64,000 bases of DNA, taken from Cryptomeria japonica. Lineage: Eukaryota > Streptophyta > Pinopsida > Cupressales > Cupressaceae. Each line of letters begins with the position of its first letter. Positions within the stretch are counted from its first letter, which is position 1. The position numbers and the translations under genes were made by a program. This document shows, one piece after another, positions 34,905 through 46,837 of the stretch. Under the pieces are notes generated by a model. The model worked only from the letters and a program-made list of their open reading frames with translations. It searched no databases and was not told the origin of the DNA. Location: assembly GCF_030272615.1 (NCBI RefSeq), contig NC_081414.1:810687069-810751068 (forward strand), in the 5' to 3' direction.

Positions 34905-37370
34905 ATGTCAGATCCTGGAGGAGAGTATACCTCAAATGCTTTTGTGAATTTTTGCAAGCAAAACGACATCAAAAAGGAGCTAACAATCACTTATAATCTG
35001 CAACAAAAGTGAGTGGCTGAGAGGGAGGATAGGATGATTGTGGAGATGGAAAGGAGAAAACTCAAAGAAAAAGGACTCTCAAATGAAAATTGGGGAGAGT
35101 TTGTAGACAATAGTATATTTGATAAATAGAATTCCAACCAAGGTGGATCATGATAATATTCCACAAGAGGTGTGGTCTAAGTGTAGGTGGATCATTGAAC
35201 ACCTTAGAGCATTTGGGTGTGTTGCATATTCTCATGTTCCAAAGGAGAAGAGGCAAAAGCTAGATGACAAGGGTGAGAAATACATTTTCATGAGCTATAG
35301 TGTTGAATCCAAGGCTTATAGATTGTACAATCCCATCATGAAGAAGAGCATCATTATCAGAGATGTTGAATTCATGGAGAATGAGTCATGGAATGACTTG
35401 GTGGATACCTCTTCATCCATCTCACAAAATGTGCCCACCAATGATGATGATGATGAGCTTGAAGATCAACAAGCTGGTACATCAATAGACAATGATAACT
35501 CCAGATAACTCTTGATACAAATAGGTAGTCAAATAGATTATCACAAATTCTTAGAATTCAGTTACAATGAGCTCTCGACAACTCTAGATAGCTCGTAACA
35601 GAAATAGGTAGAAAGACAAGTAGTCAGAGACAACTAGAGAATCAACTCTTGAAATCTCCTGATGGCATAGATCAAATTCTATATAGTAGATCAATAGCAG
35701 TAGTGAGATTTCAAACCCCAATATTACCTCCCTAATGCTAAAGAAGACCAAGAGTCTAAAATAAATCTACCATTGTGGAAGATGTGAAGAAGTTTTTGAT
35801 GAAAATATGAATTTTGCATCATTTTATCATTGTCATCCAATATATTTTGAGTATGCTAATAAAGACAATAATTGGTGTGAGGAAATGGATGAGGAAATAG
35901 ATGCAATAGAGAGGAATGATACATGGGAGCTAACTAATTTTCCTCCCAACAAGCAAGTTATTAGGGTTAAATGGGTCTATAAGACCAAAAGTAATGCCAA
36001 AGGAAGAATAGAGCACCATAAGGCAAGATTGGTTGTCAATGGGTACAAAAAGTAGTTTGGGAGAGACTATGATTAGACATATACCCTAATGGAAAGGATG
36101 GAGATCGTGTAGGTAGTCATAGCAATTTCAGGACAACACAAATGGAAGGTGTTTCAAATTGATGTTAAGTCTACCTTCCTTAATGGATTGTTAAAAGAAG
36201 AGGTTTATGTAGAGAATCCACTTGGTTATGAACTTTTGGGTCATGAAGGCAAGGTATATAGCCCAAAGAAGGTTCTTTATGGGCTGAAGAAAGTTCTACA
36301 CGAATGGTACAACAAGATTGACTCATCTTTGATGAGTAATGACTAGAACAAAAGAGATGGTGAGCCCAGTCTTTAAATCAAGATAGTTGATAGTAAGATT
36401 CTTATTGTTTTCTTGTATGTTCATGATTTAGTTTTCATTAGGGATGACTATTTCCTCATTCCTTATTTTAAAGAGGCCACAAAAAGAGAGTTTGAGATGA
36501 TAGATTTAGGTCTCTTGAGGTATTTTCTAGGCACAATAGTTAAACAAATTCATGATGGTATATTTATCTCTCCAGAAAAGTATGCTAGTGAGATCTTGAA
36601 GAGATTTAGAATGGATGGTAGCAAGCTTGCACCAACACCAATAGCCATAGGTCTTAAGCTAAGTAAGGAATATTGTAGCAACAATGTTGATTTGACCAGG
36701 TTTAAGAGTTTGGTTGGAAGTTTGATGTATTTGACAATGACTAGGCCTGATATAATGCATGTAGTGAGTCTAATTTCTAGATTTATGGAGAATCCAAAGG
36801 ACACTCATTCACAAGTACATAATAAAATATTGAGGTATGTGAATGCCACCAATGGATATGATATTTTGTATAATATTGTCAATGATTTTATGCTAGTTGG
36901 TTACATAGATAGTGATTGGACGGGAAGTGTAGATAATAGGAGCATATCGTGTTATGTGTTTCATTTGGACTCAGGTGTAATCTCATGGGCTTCTAAGAAG
37001 AAACCCATTATTCTGTATAAACAACTAAGGCTAAGTATATAGTAGCAAATGCAATATCATGTCAAGCTATTTGGTTAAGAACAATCTTGGTAGATCTGGA
37101 GTAAGAACAAAAGGATGGAACAACAATCTCTTGTGACAATGTTTCATCAATTGCATTAATGAAAAAACCCATGTTTCATGCAAGAAGCAAGTACGTTGAG
37201 ATCAAGTATCACTTCATTATAATTTTAGTTGATAATGGTGAAATAAGAATGGAGTTTTGCAGGTCTACGCATCAACTAACAAATGTTTTCACCAAGCCAT
37301 TGAGTAGAGATAGATTTGAGTGCCTAAGGAGAAATTTGTGCATAGTTAATTTAGATCATGATTGATTTTC
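34905..37370 (+). mobile_element. Ty1/copia pol fossil
   Basis: Plus-strand copia remnant lacking its gag side in this window. Parts in order: the C-terminal half of the integrase core (DPGGEYTSNAF at 34,912; HLRAFGCVAYSHVPKEKRQK near 35,200; RDVEFMENESW near 35,370); reverse transcriptase from about 35,870 (WCEEMDEEIDAIERNDTWEL, WVYKTK, FQIDVKSTFLNG, VLYGLKK); RT/RNase H bridge (FEMIDLGLLRYFLG; SLVGSLMYLTMTRPDI); RNase H (VGYIDSDWTGSVDNRS; FTKPLSRDRFE, about 36,900-37,330). It is broken in many places and looks old. The upstream side abuts unrelated LTR-like DNA. A polypurine tract follows at about 37,386. Confidence 0.9.
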
Positions 37371-37385
37371 TTTGTTGGCTCAAGA

Positions 37386-37395
37386 CAAGGGGGAG
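37386..37395 (+). promoter_or_regulatory. Polypurine tract of the copia fossil
   Basis: CAAGGGGGAG just after the end of RNase H, directly before TGTTTAAATTTG. This is the usual place for plus-strand priming and the 3' LTR start. A second purine tract lies at 37,585-37,593. Confidence 0.55.
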
Positions 37396-37944
37396 TGTTT
37401 AAATTTGTTACCCTGAGCCCACAAGTCACCCCCCACATAAACTCCACCTACCTATTAGGAGTGTAGTAACAACATTAGCCTAGAAGAAGATAATGTTGGG
37501 ATCTTCATCCCATTTGCTCCTAATGTGAGAAACAAGATTGTAGAGGATTTAATGAACATAGTTGAGTTTTTGAATCTTGAATTTGAGGGGGAATTTTTCT
37601 GTTGACAACCCCAAGACAAAAAGGGAGAATGTTCTCCAAGTTAGTAAGTAGCACAAAGATAAAACATATAGAATAGAAAATAGTCTAAGCAGAGAAGAAG
37701 AATTTTGTAAACAGAAGAAACCTATATGTGTGTGTGTGGTTAATTAGTTGATTAGAGATTTCTCTTGATTGTTACTAATAGTGTGCAACTCCAAGTGAGC
37801 ATTTGTTTGTAGTGATCTCTGAGAATCTTTGTTTTGGTATGGTTGAATGTAGCTCTTGATCGCTGCCTGTAGATTAGGAATTAGTAGTTATTTTGAGTTA
37901 AATGTATTTGATGTCATCTCCAATACTCTCGTATGGGTAAATGT
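37396..37944 (+). repeat. LTR-like region after the copia fossil
   Basis: A first possible LTR start (TGTTTAAATTTG) is at 37,396. A second start (TGTTGACAACCCC) at 37,600 follows GAGGGGGAA. The block ends just before TTGGTATCAGAG (37,946-37,957), a copia primer-site word. The likeliest reading is an LTR of about 345 bp (37,600-37,944). Confidence 0.5.
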
Positions 37945-37945
37945 C

Positions 37946-37957
37946 TTGGTATCAGAG
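37946..37957 (+). promoter_or_regulatory. Copia-type primer binding site
   Basis: TTGGTATCAGAG, the classic initiator-methionine tRNA primer site of plant copia elements. It lies downstream of the LTR-like block, where an element's internal region should begin. Confidence 0.6.
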
Positions 37958-39870
37958 AATTCAAATTTTCTCCAAGCTTCTAGGTCAACTTACCATCGTA
38001 CGTCAGACAAATTTCAAAAAATAAATTGGATGAAGATTCCTTAGTACCCTCATTAATGGTTGATTAAATGGTTTAAGGCACGTAAAGGTGGAAACATGTG
38101 TCATAGACTTTGATATTATCGCCTTTTGTAGACAAAATTTAATGTACCAAGTAACCAAAGAAATGCATGCCATCATGATCTTTCTTTGTCGGAATGGTTT
38201 TGCCTTATGATAACTAGCTACCGATTGATAATCTAGCCCTAAATTGGCCAGAAAGTGAACAAGGGAATATTATCCAAGGGCTATGATCTCTTGCATGGAA
38301 ACAACAAACTGATTTTGCTAGATATAGAAACACCATCACCCTAAATTAGGAAAAAATATAGAGCATGACGAAAATCACGAACAAAGTCTGCAAGAAGAGA
38401 TAATTACAAGAAAGAATTCTAGTGATTGGGTTTTAAGATAAACATAGAAGATGGCACTCAAATGAAACATTATGGTGATACAACGAGATGTTGAGCATAT
38501 AGAAGATGATATCCTCTTCGATCTAATCGACTTCGCTTGAGAACTCATACTAGATGAAGATGGATTTTTGGCAATCCTTTGGGTACTAATTAAAGAAGAA
38601 ACAAAGGCCAAACTAATCAACAAGTGAACTGCTGGTATGAACCTCATACCCGATGAAGAAGTATAAAGTTAGAAAGTTATTTATAATACATGGCTTTAGT
38701 GTTAATGATGGGTTTTTCTAGTAATTTTGTTTTATCTTGGACAATGTTTAAAATAGTCATTTTCAAGACCATTAATTTGGTAGAAACTATTTCTTTGAAA
38801 CAACTATAGGGGTTTTAGTTATAAGAAAGAGGCAAGAAATAGAGAAAAGGGGGGGGTGGAGATTTACAGAAATACAAACTTTATTTTGCTTTCTTGAAAT
38901 TCTAGACTTAGTTTTTTCAGCTTTAATATCAAGTAATAGAGTTTAAAAAAATAAAAATCTGATGCTATTAGACTTTGCGCTATGTTGGATAAATCTACAT
39001 TTCTCTTAAGTGAATGCATCCTTGTTCAATATTCTATACTCTAAATTGTTAAGCACTTATTTCTCCTCCATTATTCACTATTATATAATATTTATCTTTG
39101 AATAAATAAAAAATAAAGTGGTACTAGTTAAAAATTAGTTACAAGTTATTTATTACCTTTTAATTTTTTTTCTTTTCTCATTCTTTATGGATTTCTGGTT
39201 ACAATAATCACCTTTCCTTCTTTTTGGTTAAAAGCACATCCAGAAAAACCCTAAATTGACATCATAAGAGGGAGTTGTACCTCTCAAATTTAGACAAAAT
39301 TTTCAAAGTAATTGCAACTTCTCCAACTATTGTTAATAGTTTGTTCTCTTGTCCGGGGCTAAGAGTCAACATTGTTATATTTTTAAGACAACAAAATATG
39401 TTAGCCAACATAAAGGCAAAGTGAAAGAGATACATGAAGTCTCCCTCTACAATGATGGATCTCCCTACCTCTATGATCAAGGCTACCCTATATTCTAGCA
39501 CTCAAGCATCTATAAAACATTCATACAAGAATATTTCTTTTTTCTAAAAAAGTTAAAGATCTATGTAATGAATGGCATGAGGGCAATGCCCTAATCTAGT
39601 ATACCATCCCTTTGTGTCTTTGGATAGTACCTAGTTGGTTTTTATATTTTGGTTCTATCTTTGGTCTTTCCTTAGTTGTCTAATGGTTCCTAGGATGTTT
39701 TGGTGTCCTGATCTTTTTAGTTGGTTGTGCATTCCACATGTGCCATAGGTGTGGATGTTTAGTAGATAGGTAAATGTTCGAGCCTATCCCGCTTTAATTA
39801 ATCAGAACTTTGATGAAGGAGTGATCCATTAAAATTGAATCATCTTTGCTAAAACTAAAAATTATGTTGG
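37958..39870. other. Unassigned spacer
   Basis: No gene recognised. A minus-strand open stretch at 38,375-38,647 looks like the reverse of low-complexity coding-like DNA, and the rest is AT-rich. It could be decayed gag or leader of an element following the primer site at 37,946. Confidence 0.45.
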
Positions 39871-39879
39871 TGTACATTA

Positions 39880-40240
39880 TGTCTCATAATTATATGTTAC
39901 TTAAGTTGACTTAGGGTAATGTATTTCATCATAGTTTGGATATGAAATAGTTAGGGAAGTGTGCACATAGGGATGATGTATGTAGGAGAAATTCCACCTT
40001 TTGTGGTCTAATCTTGTTGTTACATTCCACCTTTGGTGGGTGATCCACCTCTTGTAGAATATTTAATTATTTCTCCTACCTACCCCTACATACCCTTGTT
40101 TCTCATTGAGCCACATGTCATGATTGTATTTGGCATATTGATAGGAATACAATTTATCCTTGTCAAATTTAATTCTCTCTTATTTGTGATATAAAGTGGA
40201 CTCTAGATCTTGGAAAATTCTCACATTGAATCAGAGCCAT
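39880..40240 (+). repeat. LTR-like block with primer-site-like end
   Basis: It contains two ATTCCACCTTT words about 40 bp apart, ATTTAATTATTTCTCCTACC, a TGATATAAAGTGG TATA-like word near 40,190, and ends at CTCACATTGAATCAGAGCC (40,220-40,238), whose ATCAGAGCC resembles a copia primer site. Non-coding leader-like DNA follows. Confidence 0.4.
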
Positions 40241-43090
40241 TAGAGTTCCATTAGTTTGTCGATTGAGAGAAATTTGATGTAATTTGCAGTTTTTCATTTT
40301 CGAGCTTTCTACTAAAGGTTAGTATTCAAGTTTTCTAGGTCACATCTAAGGTCACAATTGGATTGAGGAGGCTCGAGAAAGTTAGAATCTCCTTTTATTT
40401 CATCCAAATTCGACATCTGAGGCCAAATCTATAGTCGTTTGAAGGTGGTGGGTGGTGACTTGTCCCCATAGTGATCTGCCATTTTGGAGCACTTTGGGCC
40501 AAATCTAACATCACCATCATGTTCAAAACATCCAAAAAACTCAAGATCACTTGTCCACTTGTCTAAACCATATCTTGTCACCCAAGGGTGAAAAAATTCT
40601 CCACTCCCTAGGTTGTACAGATGTTTGTAGTGCAGGGATAGGTGATATTTTAAAAAATAAATATAATTTTTGGTTTATGTTTTTTTTTCAGAAAAAAAAA
40701 ATAAAAAATCATATTTTATTAAATTTCGAAGGGGGTCATTTTTTAAAGTTTAATTTTTTAAGGAAAAAATAAATAAATTTGGTACCTTCTTTTTAATGGG
40801 TATTTTAATAAATATTTTTATTAGCTTTTTTTTAATGGGAAACAAAGTTGCAATCTCTGTAGTTTGGCTCCTAAGATTGAATGTTCCATCCTTTACATAT
40901 TTTTTTGTCATAATAGGACTAGAGGCAATTGGATTTCTCTGTCTTAGAAAGTCAATATATATTGCAATATATACAAGAAATCGAGTTAGGGATAATGTAC
41001 TTTCCATAGTTTCTGAGATTTCTTTCCATGGGTTTAATACCTCAAAAGTAAACAATAGGAATGACATTTGTTATTTAGGGCTCTAGATGATCTATATAAC
41101 AAATAATATTTTGACTATTTAAGTTCTAAATAGAAGTACGTCGTTGTTGTTTGTTAAATTTAGGACTTTTAAATATTTATAAACTGTGAAATCAATATTT
41201 ATCATTAGTATGATAGGTTAAAAATTTAGGTGTCTAAGGATGATATGATCCAGATTCTCTAGCAAATGATTCATGGGTTTGTTCAAGAATTTAGGTTTGT
41301 AAGTGTTATGTGTCAGATCTATGTTTTCATGCAATGTCAAGTAAATACTAGTTATGCTCACACTTTGACTGTAATTTTGGAGTCATCGTTGATTGCATTC
41401 TCCATCTTGGTAATTCTCTAGACTCAAACCTATGACCCATACTCCTTTAGTATATAATCATCTACTACCAATTTTGGTAGCCAGATACAAGATAGTTTTA
41501 TTGCTTGAATTAGGAGGAGAAAAATTGGAAGGAATAGCATATAAATTTGGGGTTAACCCATAGTACAATCATGGTGAGGAGGGACCTCAATAAGATCTAT
41601 CAAGACTGTGCAGCAAGAGTAAAACACAAAAAAAAGTAAGAGAAGATGATGGAGACAATGTAGAACTAATTGATTATATCATGAAAAATTGTTTGCAATC
41701 TGCCAACAACATGCAAGCTATATGATTTGGCTCACTGGCCTGCTACAAACATACTCAATTATAGTCTTGGTCAACACCAGATCACTTGATCTCAAGATAG
41801 ATCTTCCCAGCTCTAAAAAATTGTTACTACAAGCTAGATTACATTAATTTATATAGTCTAGAGGGATTTGGTTGGCCCAAGAAGAATCAAACAATGATGA
41901 ACATGATGAAACTGTAAAACCATCAAGTTGACCTCCTCCAATGAGAATCTTTGAGAAAATCCATAGGAAGAAGTGAGGGTCAAAAGGAAGGTCAACCACA
42001 CACCAAGGAATGTTGCAACAATGAACTGAGACTCCATAAGCAACAAAAAGGATCTACATGGCTCACCAATAGAAGGATAGGTCCAAGCAGTTCGAGGGTT
42101 CTAAGCTAGAAAACTATCTCAAAATCCAGAATTGATAACTTACCAGAAAAAGATACAAACACTCTACGGTTCAATAATAAGGTAGATGATTATGTCCTTG
42201 ACAAAAATCCATCTCTGCAAGATCTACTGAGAAAATGCAAGAAAATGTAGAAAGAAATGTTGAAACTGCAAGGTAGAAAACAAGATGAAAATAAATATTT
42301 TTGGTTGATACAAAATTGCCAAGAACTAGGGATTCTCCTGAATCAACCCAAGGAAAATATTAAATTCCCTCAAAATATTTACCAATCCAAGTGTCGAACA
42401 ATCTTGCCTATTTTTTTACATGTAGGTGAGAGGTGGAAGAATGTGGTGGACTGTGGCATAGAGAAATTAATTATCTTTTACAGATAGCCTCCTACATTAG
42501 TTTTGATACAGTGTCTTGCATACACACAAATTCCCAATAACTAATGGGCACCTAAGAGGTGAATGGGAAATTTCACAGACACTCCAAGTTTGATAGTCAT
42601 AAATTTGCTTTCATAGGGAACTATGAACCCCTTTGAGTGCATCGGCAAAAAATAACAAACTAATCCAAATTAGAAATCATTAACTTTTAATTATAATTAA
42701 TTAAAATTTGATCAAGTTGCCCACAATAAAATAGGGAAATAAATTTAAACAAAGATATCTATTTGTTTGATTGACTACATTAGTGTAGATTAATCACTAG
42801 CTAAGATAAAAACCTCCATATGGGGAAAGAACTAATAAGTGACCATCTAGCCAAGATTTTTTACATACACACAAATAATTATATTTATTATTGCATATAC
42901 ATATATATAGATACATCGTTGTATGTCAATATATCTATTTATACATACACAGATTTACAATATAATTCAAAATAACTTAAAGTCAAGATAATTAGCTAAT
43001 AATGATAAATATTTGAATTAATTTCTTTTATGACACAATAATGTTAGTCTTGAATTAGATGATAAGAATAATATAAAGAACATGACCATA
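40241..43090. other. Unassigned AT-rich region
   Basis: Leader-like DNA to about 40,640, then A/T runs. Short open stretches at 40,796-41,086 and 42,257-42,487 show no known motif. Nothing else is recognised. Confidence 0.5.
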
Positions 43091-43094
43091 ACCT

Positions 43095-43190
43095 TTGACT
43101 TGCAAGGAATACACCACTAAGGTTTTACCATGGTTGACCATTCATAAAAGATGTGAGTTCAAGGCTCTATTGGCATCTCGACCTCTTCCA
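43095..43190 (+). mobile_element. tRNA-derived SINE-like head
   Basis: ACTAAGGTTTTACCATGGTTGACC followed by GATGTGAGTTCAAGGCTC at about 43,150-43,168. The latter matches a degenerate pol III B-box (GGTTCRANNC type), the former could be an A-box region. The arrangement fits a plant tRNA-derived SINE, much decayed. Confidence 0.35.
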
Positions 43191-44155
43191 TGTTTGTACC
43201 CTTCTCCCCAATGGTACTCTCCCTCTCTTTTGGGAGGGCATGTTCAGGGTTGACATAGAAAAGAACAATTCTAGGGGTGCCCTTAGTCATGGTGAAAATA
43301 CCAAGTAATAAAGGCTTTCACTATTTATTTAATTCCTCAACAAAAGAAGGGTTAGTTTTGGGGCTATGAGAATGGGAGAGGCACAAATTAAAATCATAGT
43401 CTAAAAAATAAAATTTAGTGAATGGGTAACCCATTATGTTTCTATTCGTCCACCACAATCGAATGAGAAAGAGAAGAGAAAATCTTGAAAGGAAAATTAA
43501 TCTTTATGTTGTGTCTAAAATGGTCGTTAAAACTCATGTATTTCATCAAAACCTCAACAACATCCTTCCATTCCAATGGGAGATCCTTCCTATTAAACCC
43601 ATTTTGTATTCGAGTAGCATCTGAAATGATCTTCATTGACATAGTAAAGCACAACATACTAATGAAAACCCTACCATATTTCAAGGACTAATAAAATATA
43701 TCAAACAAAGAAGGATCATAACTAGTCATAGTCTCAATATAGGAAAAGAAATTTCCCTTTTGAAAAAATGTCTATAACACACCATCCTTTTTAAGGGACT
43801 AAAAAATATTGGACTCCGCTTGAATTAACTTGCCACTTGGATGGTAGGTTAGAGTTAAATCATAATAGAAAATATTATTGTTCGATAATTGTTTCTAGAT
43901 TCGATTGTGGGTGATAAAAATTGTCTTATACAATCGAATCTGGAAACAATTATTGAATGTTAATATGGATTGTGGAAGTCTGATAGCTCTAAATATTATT
44001 GTATCATCCAAATTAGGAAATCGGGAGACGGAAAAAAAAAAAGACAAACTTTAATGAAATTAAAGAAGGTAGTCCCTTTCTAATAAATGATGATTCTTTT
44101 ACCACAAAGAGAAATGATGAGAAGAGATAGTTGAAAGGACCATTTCAAAAATAAC
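43191..44155. other. Unassigned region around a hairpin
   Basis: No gene recognised. The minus-strand open stretch at 43,442-43,684 has no family I know. The hairpin at 43,882-43,956 is listed separately. Confidence 0.45.
43882..43956. repeat. Inverted repeat, 27-bp arms
   Basis: Left arm 43,882-43,908 and right arm 43,930-43,956 pair over 27 positions with two mismatches (core GATTCGATTGT/ACAATCGAATC), enclosing a 21-nt loop. It stands alone in AT-rich DNA. Confidence 0.9.
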
Positions 44156-44159
44156 AATT

Positions 44160-44660
44160 TAAATATAATTAATCCATAGTAGAGTTAAGATCATCCCAAA
44201 TCATAACACAAATATCCCTTGAGAGATCATGCAAAGAGGTCCACATTTGAAAATTTTGGATTAAATGACCCATTTTTTCCAGTTTATCAACTAACTTCTT
44301 CCCTTCTCGAAGGATATGAGAAAATTTGACATGTCGAAATGAAGAGAGATTGCAGAAGGAATCTATTATAACATCTTTCATAGGCCATCCTATGTACGCA
44401 TCATCTTTGAGCATCATGATGACATATTTAAAAAATCACTATTGATAATGAGTTTGTCAAAATATTTTTATTTAGTTAAAGAAATACCGTGAAATCTAGC
44501 TACCACCTCAACAACATTAGAGGTAAGGACCCCTCAGTTAAAACTACATAAGTATAAACTAATTTGTTTTTATCATCTCTTAAAATGTCAACCCCTCTCA
44601 CTCAACCTGGGTTACCTTTTGGAGAGACATCAAAGTTAAGTTTAAATCAGGCAGTGTTAG
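44160..44660 (-). pseudogene. LINE RNase H fragment
   Basis: Minus-strand remnant of the RNase H domain that ends plant LINE ORF2. Near 44,640 it reads LNLT then SPKGNPG in shifted frames, where the intact domain has NFDG.SKGNPG. From 44,417 to 44,169 one frame is open and reads DSFCNLSSFRHVKFSHILRE then GKKLVDKLEKMGH, corresponding to the family's HI.RE.N..AD.LA..G motif with the Asp kept. Interrupted several times; no RT is preserved nearby. Confidence 0.7.
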
Positions 44661-44829
44661 GGGGGACAATTGAATAGTGTTTCTGTAACCAATGGTTTGG
44701 GAGACAAAAAGAGAAAGTGAGAGTGCATAGAATAAGGTAGAACTCAATCTGATGATTTGCAACATGATAGAGAATAAATACAAGTCTAAACCATTTAGCT
44801 ACAATGATAGAATATAGAAAAGGAATATA

Positions 44830-46330
44830 TATATAATAAAAAAATTATGATAAGATTTCCCCCTCTGTATATTTTTCCTACAAATACACTTGAAACAACT
44901 CAAATTTCACCTTATTGAGAGGCTTGGGGACTATATCAGCAATCTATGAAGTTGTGAGTCAATACTGGATTTGCATATGGTCGTGCATCAAGTTCTCTCA
45001 AATTTAATTATATTTAATATCTATGTGCTTTGTGTGCTCATGAAAAACTAGATTCTTGACAAGCTTCAACACCCTTTGATTGTCACAAAACAAAACTAGT
45101 AGATGTTCTTTAGAAATATCCATATCAGATACAATGTGATGTAACCAAATCACCTTTCACATAGGTCCTTGTTCACCATGAAATTCATGATCGGTAGCTA
45201 AGAGAGAAACAACCATTTGCTTCTTATTTATCAATAAAATAGGACTAGATGCAAGATGAAAAAAATCCTGAAGTTGATTTTTGTTTATCTAGGGTTCCAA
45301 CATAGTCCGAGTCAACATATCCTTGTAAGAAGCACTAATTGTTCTACTTATATTTTAAACCATATTGAAAAGTACTTTGGAAACATCAGAAAACATGCTT
45401 AGATGCAATCCAATGATTATTTCTTTGGCTCCTCCATGAACTTGGATAGATAGCTGAGAAGAAAGCATAAATTTGGTATACTATTGTAAATTAAATGAGA
45501 CTCCCAACAAGATGCTTAAAAAGAGTCACAACACACTCCTTATCATCTACTATCTAGATTAGATCACTAATAGGTTGAGTAGTCAAAGTATCAAACAAAT
45601 CTTGATTACTAGTCATATGTTTGCTTGTACCAAATTTAAGAGATGTGGGAGATGAGAACTAAATTTTGGTTGACCCCACAATTTGTGGTAGTAGGTAGAT
45701 CCTCATAAGATGACTCATTAGAGGCATCATCATATTGGATGGAAACATTTCTTCTATGCCTTCTTCAATGAGGATGACCTCTTAACTATTTGGAATGACT
45801 ACAATCAAATGGATCTTTCTTACTTGAATTACCTTGTGTAAGGACATTATACCAACAACAATCAATATCATGTGTTTTAGTATGTCTAATGTGACACCAT
45901 CGATTTGCCTTTGTAGTCTTCTGCTACTATTGTGGTTGCTTTGGTGAGGGTCCCTTTTGAGAAGTATATCCTCAGTGCATTCTAGAGACTAATGCTTTTT
46001 CTTCAAGCTCATCTTCTAAAGACCAAATATCGTTTTCTTATTGAAGCAGATTCACCAATTCTTTAAAGAACACCTTCTATTTGGTAATATTCACTTGTGA
46101 CAAATGTCTGATATTTGGAAGGAAGAGATCTCAAGGTAATCATAACAAGCAATTTGTCCCCCTTCTTCTCACCAAGTGCAAGAAGCTCTACTTAGAGTGC
46201 GAACACACAATACAAGAAGTTCTGAACTTTCTCACAAGCTTGCATATTAAGTGTATGAAGCTTGGACTAAAGATGGAGAATCTTGATTTAAAAAACATGA
46301 TAGCAATATTTCCTCCAAAATAAACATGAA
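44830..46330 (-). mobile_element. Ty1/copia fossil: gag and RNase H parts
   Basis: Minus-strand copia remnant. A gag part is read from about 46,330 to 45,650 (LRSLPSKYQTFVTS, then a knuckle-like CCWYNVLTQGN). The RNase H end follows at 45,330-44,880 (FFHLASSPILLINKKQ, VLFCDNQRVLKLVKN, HTKHIDIKYN, IVPKPLNKVKFELFQVYL), and a purine-rich tract (ACAGAGGGGGAAA) lies at about 44,865. The parts are compressed into 1.5 kb, so this is a heavily reduced, broken copy. LTRs were not identified. Confidence 0.8.
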
Positions 46331-46750
46331 GATCAAGACCATGTGCAAGACATAATGATTTATTATAAAAACAAAAATAATATAAAAGTACAACCATAAA
46401 ATATAATATAACTCGTTAAATAAAACATTCTTATATAAACTAACAACTATAATTGCATAGAAATTATCAAGAGCAAAATAGGATGCAACGTCTAATGGGA
46501 GTCCCATTCCCTTGGCTTCTTTCAAAGATAAATTTAAAAACCATGGCTTGTCCCATTCGCTTGGATTCCTTGAAAGATGTTTATACCTCTACCATGTGAA
46601 ACAAGTGACTACATTGAACATTGTTTTGTTCGTCCAACCTTGTTATCAACCACGATTAGTTTACATTGTGCAGGCCAACTATCAAGGTAAAACAAGATTA
46701 CTCCTCGTTGGCATCGCAATCTTCTATTTTTTTTTAAGTATAGAAGCCAG
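46331..46750. other. Upstream region of the second F-box gene
   Basis: AT-rich, then slightly more GC-rich toward the promoter. No other gene is seen; the region presumably holds regulatory DNA, not resolvable by eye. It has CCATGGCTTG and CCCATTCGCTTGG words near 46,540-46,570. Confidence 0.4.
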
Positions 46751-46754
46751 GCAG

Positions 46755-46775
46755 GGCCGGCGATGATTATATATT
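46755..46775 (+). promoter_or_regulatory. Core promoter of the second F-box gene
   Basis: GGCCGGCGA at 46,755-46,763 followed by TATATATT at about 46,768-46,775, some 65 bp before the ATG at 46,838. It is the same block as before the paralogue at 11.65 kb. Confidence 0.7.
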
Positions 46776-46837
46776 TCGAGCATGTATGAAAAACTGGATT
46801 GAATATCTTTCCAGTCTCTGCGCCCATTTTAGTCATC

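Noticed and set aside
38375-38647. Minus-strand 90-codon stretch with a signal-peptide-like start
   Set aside because: No conserved features, short, and in AT-rich decayed DNA; chance is more likely.
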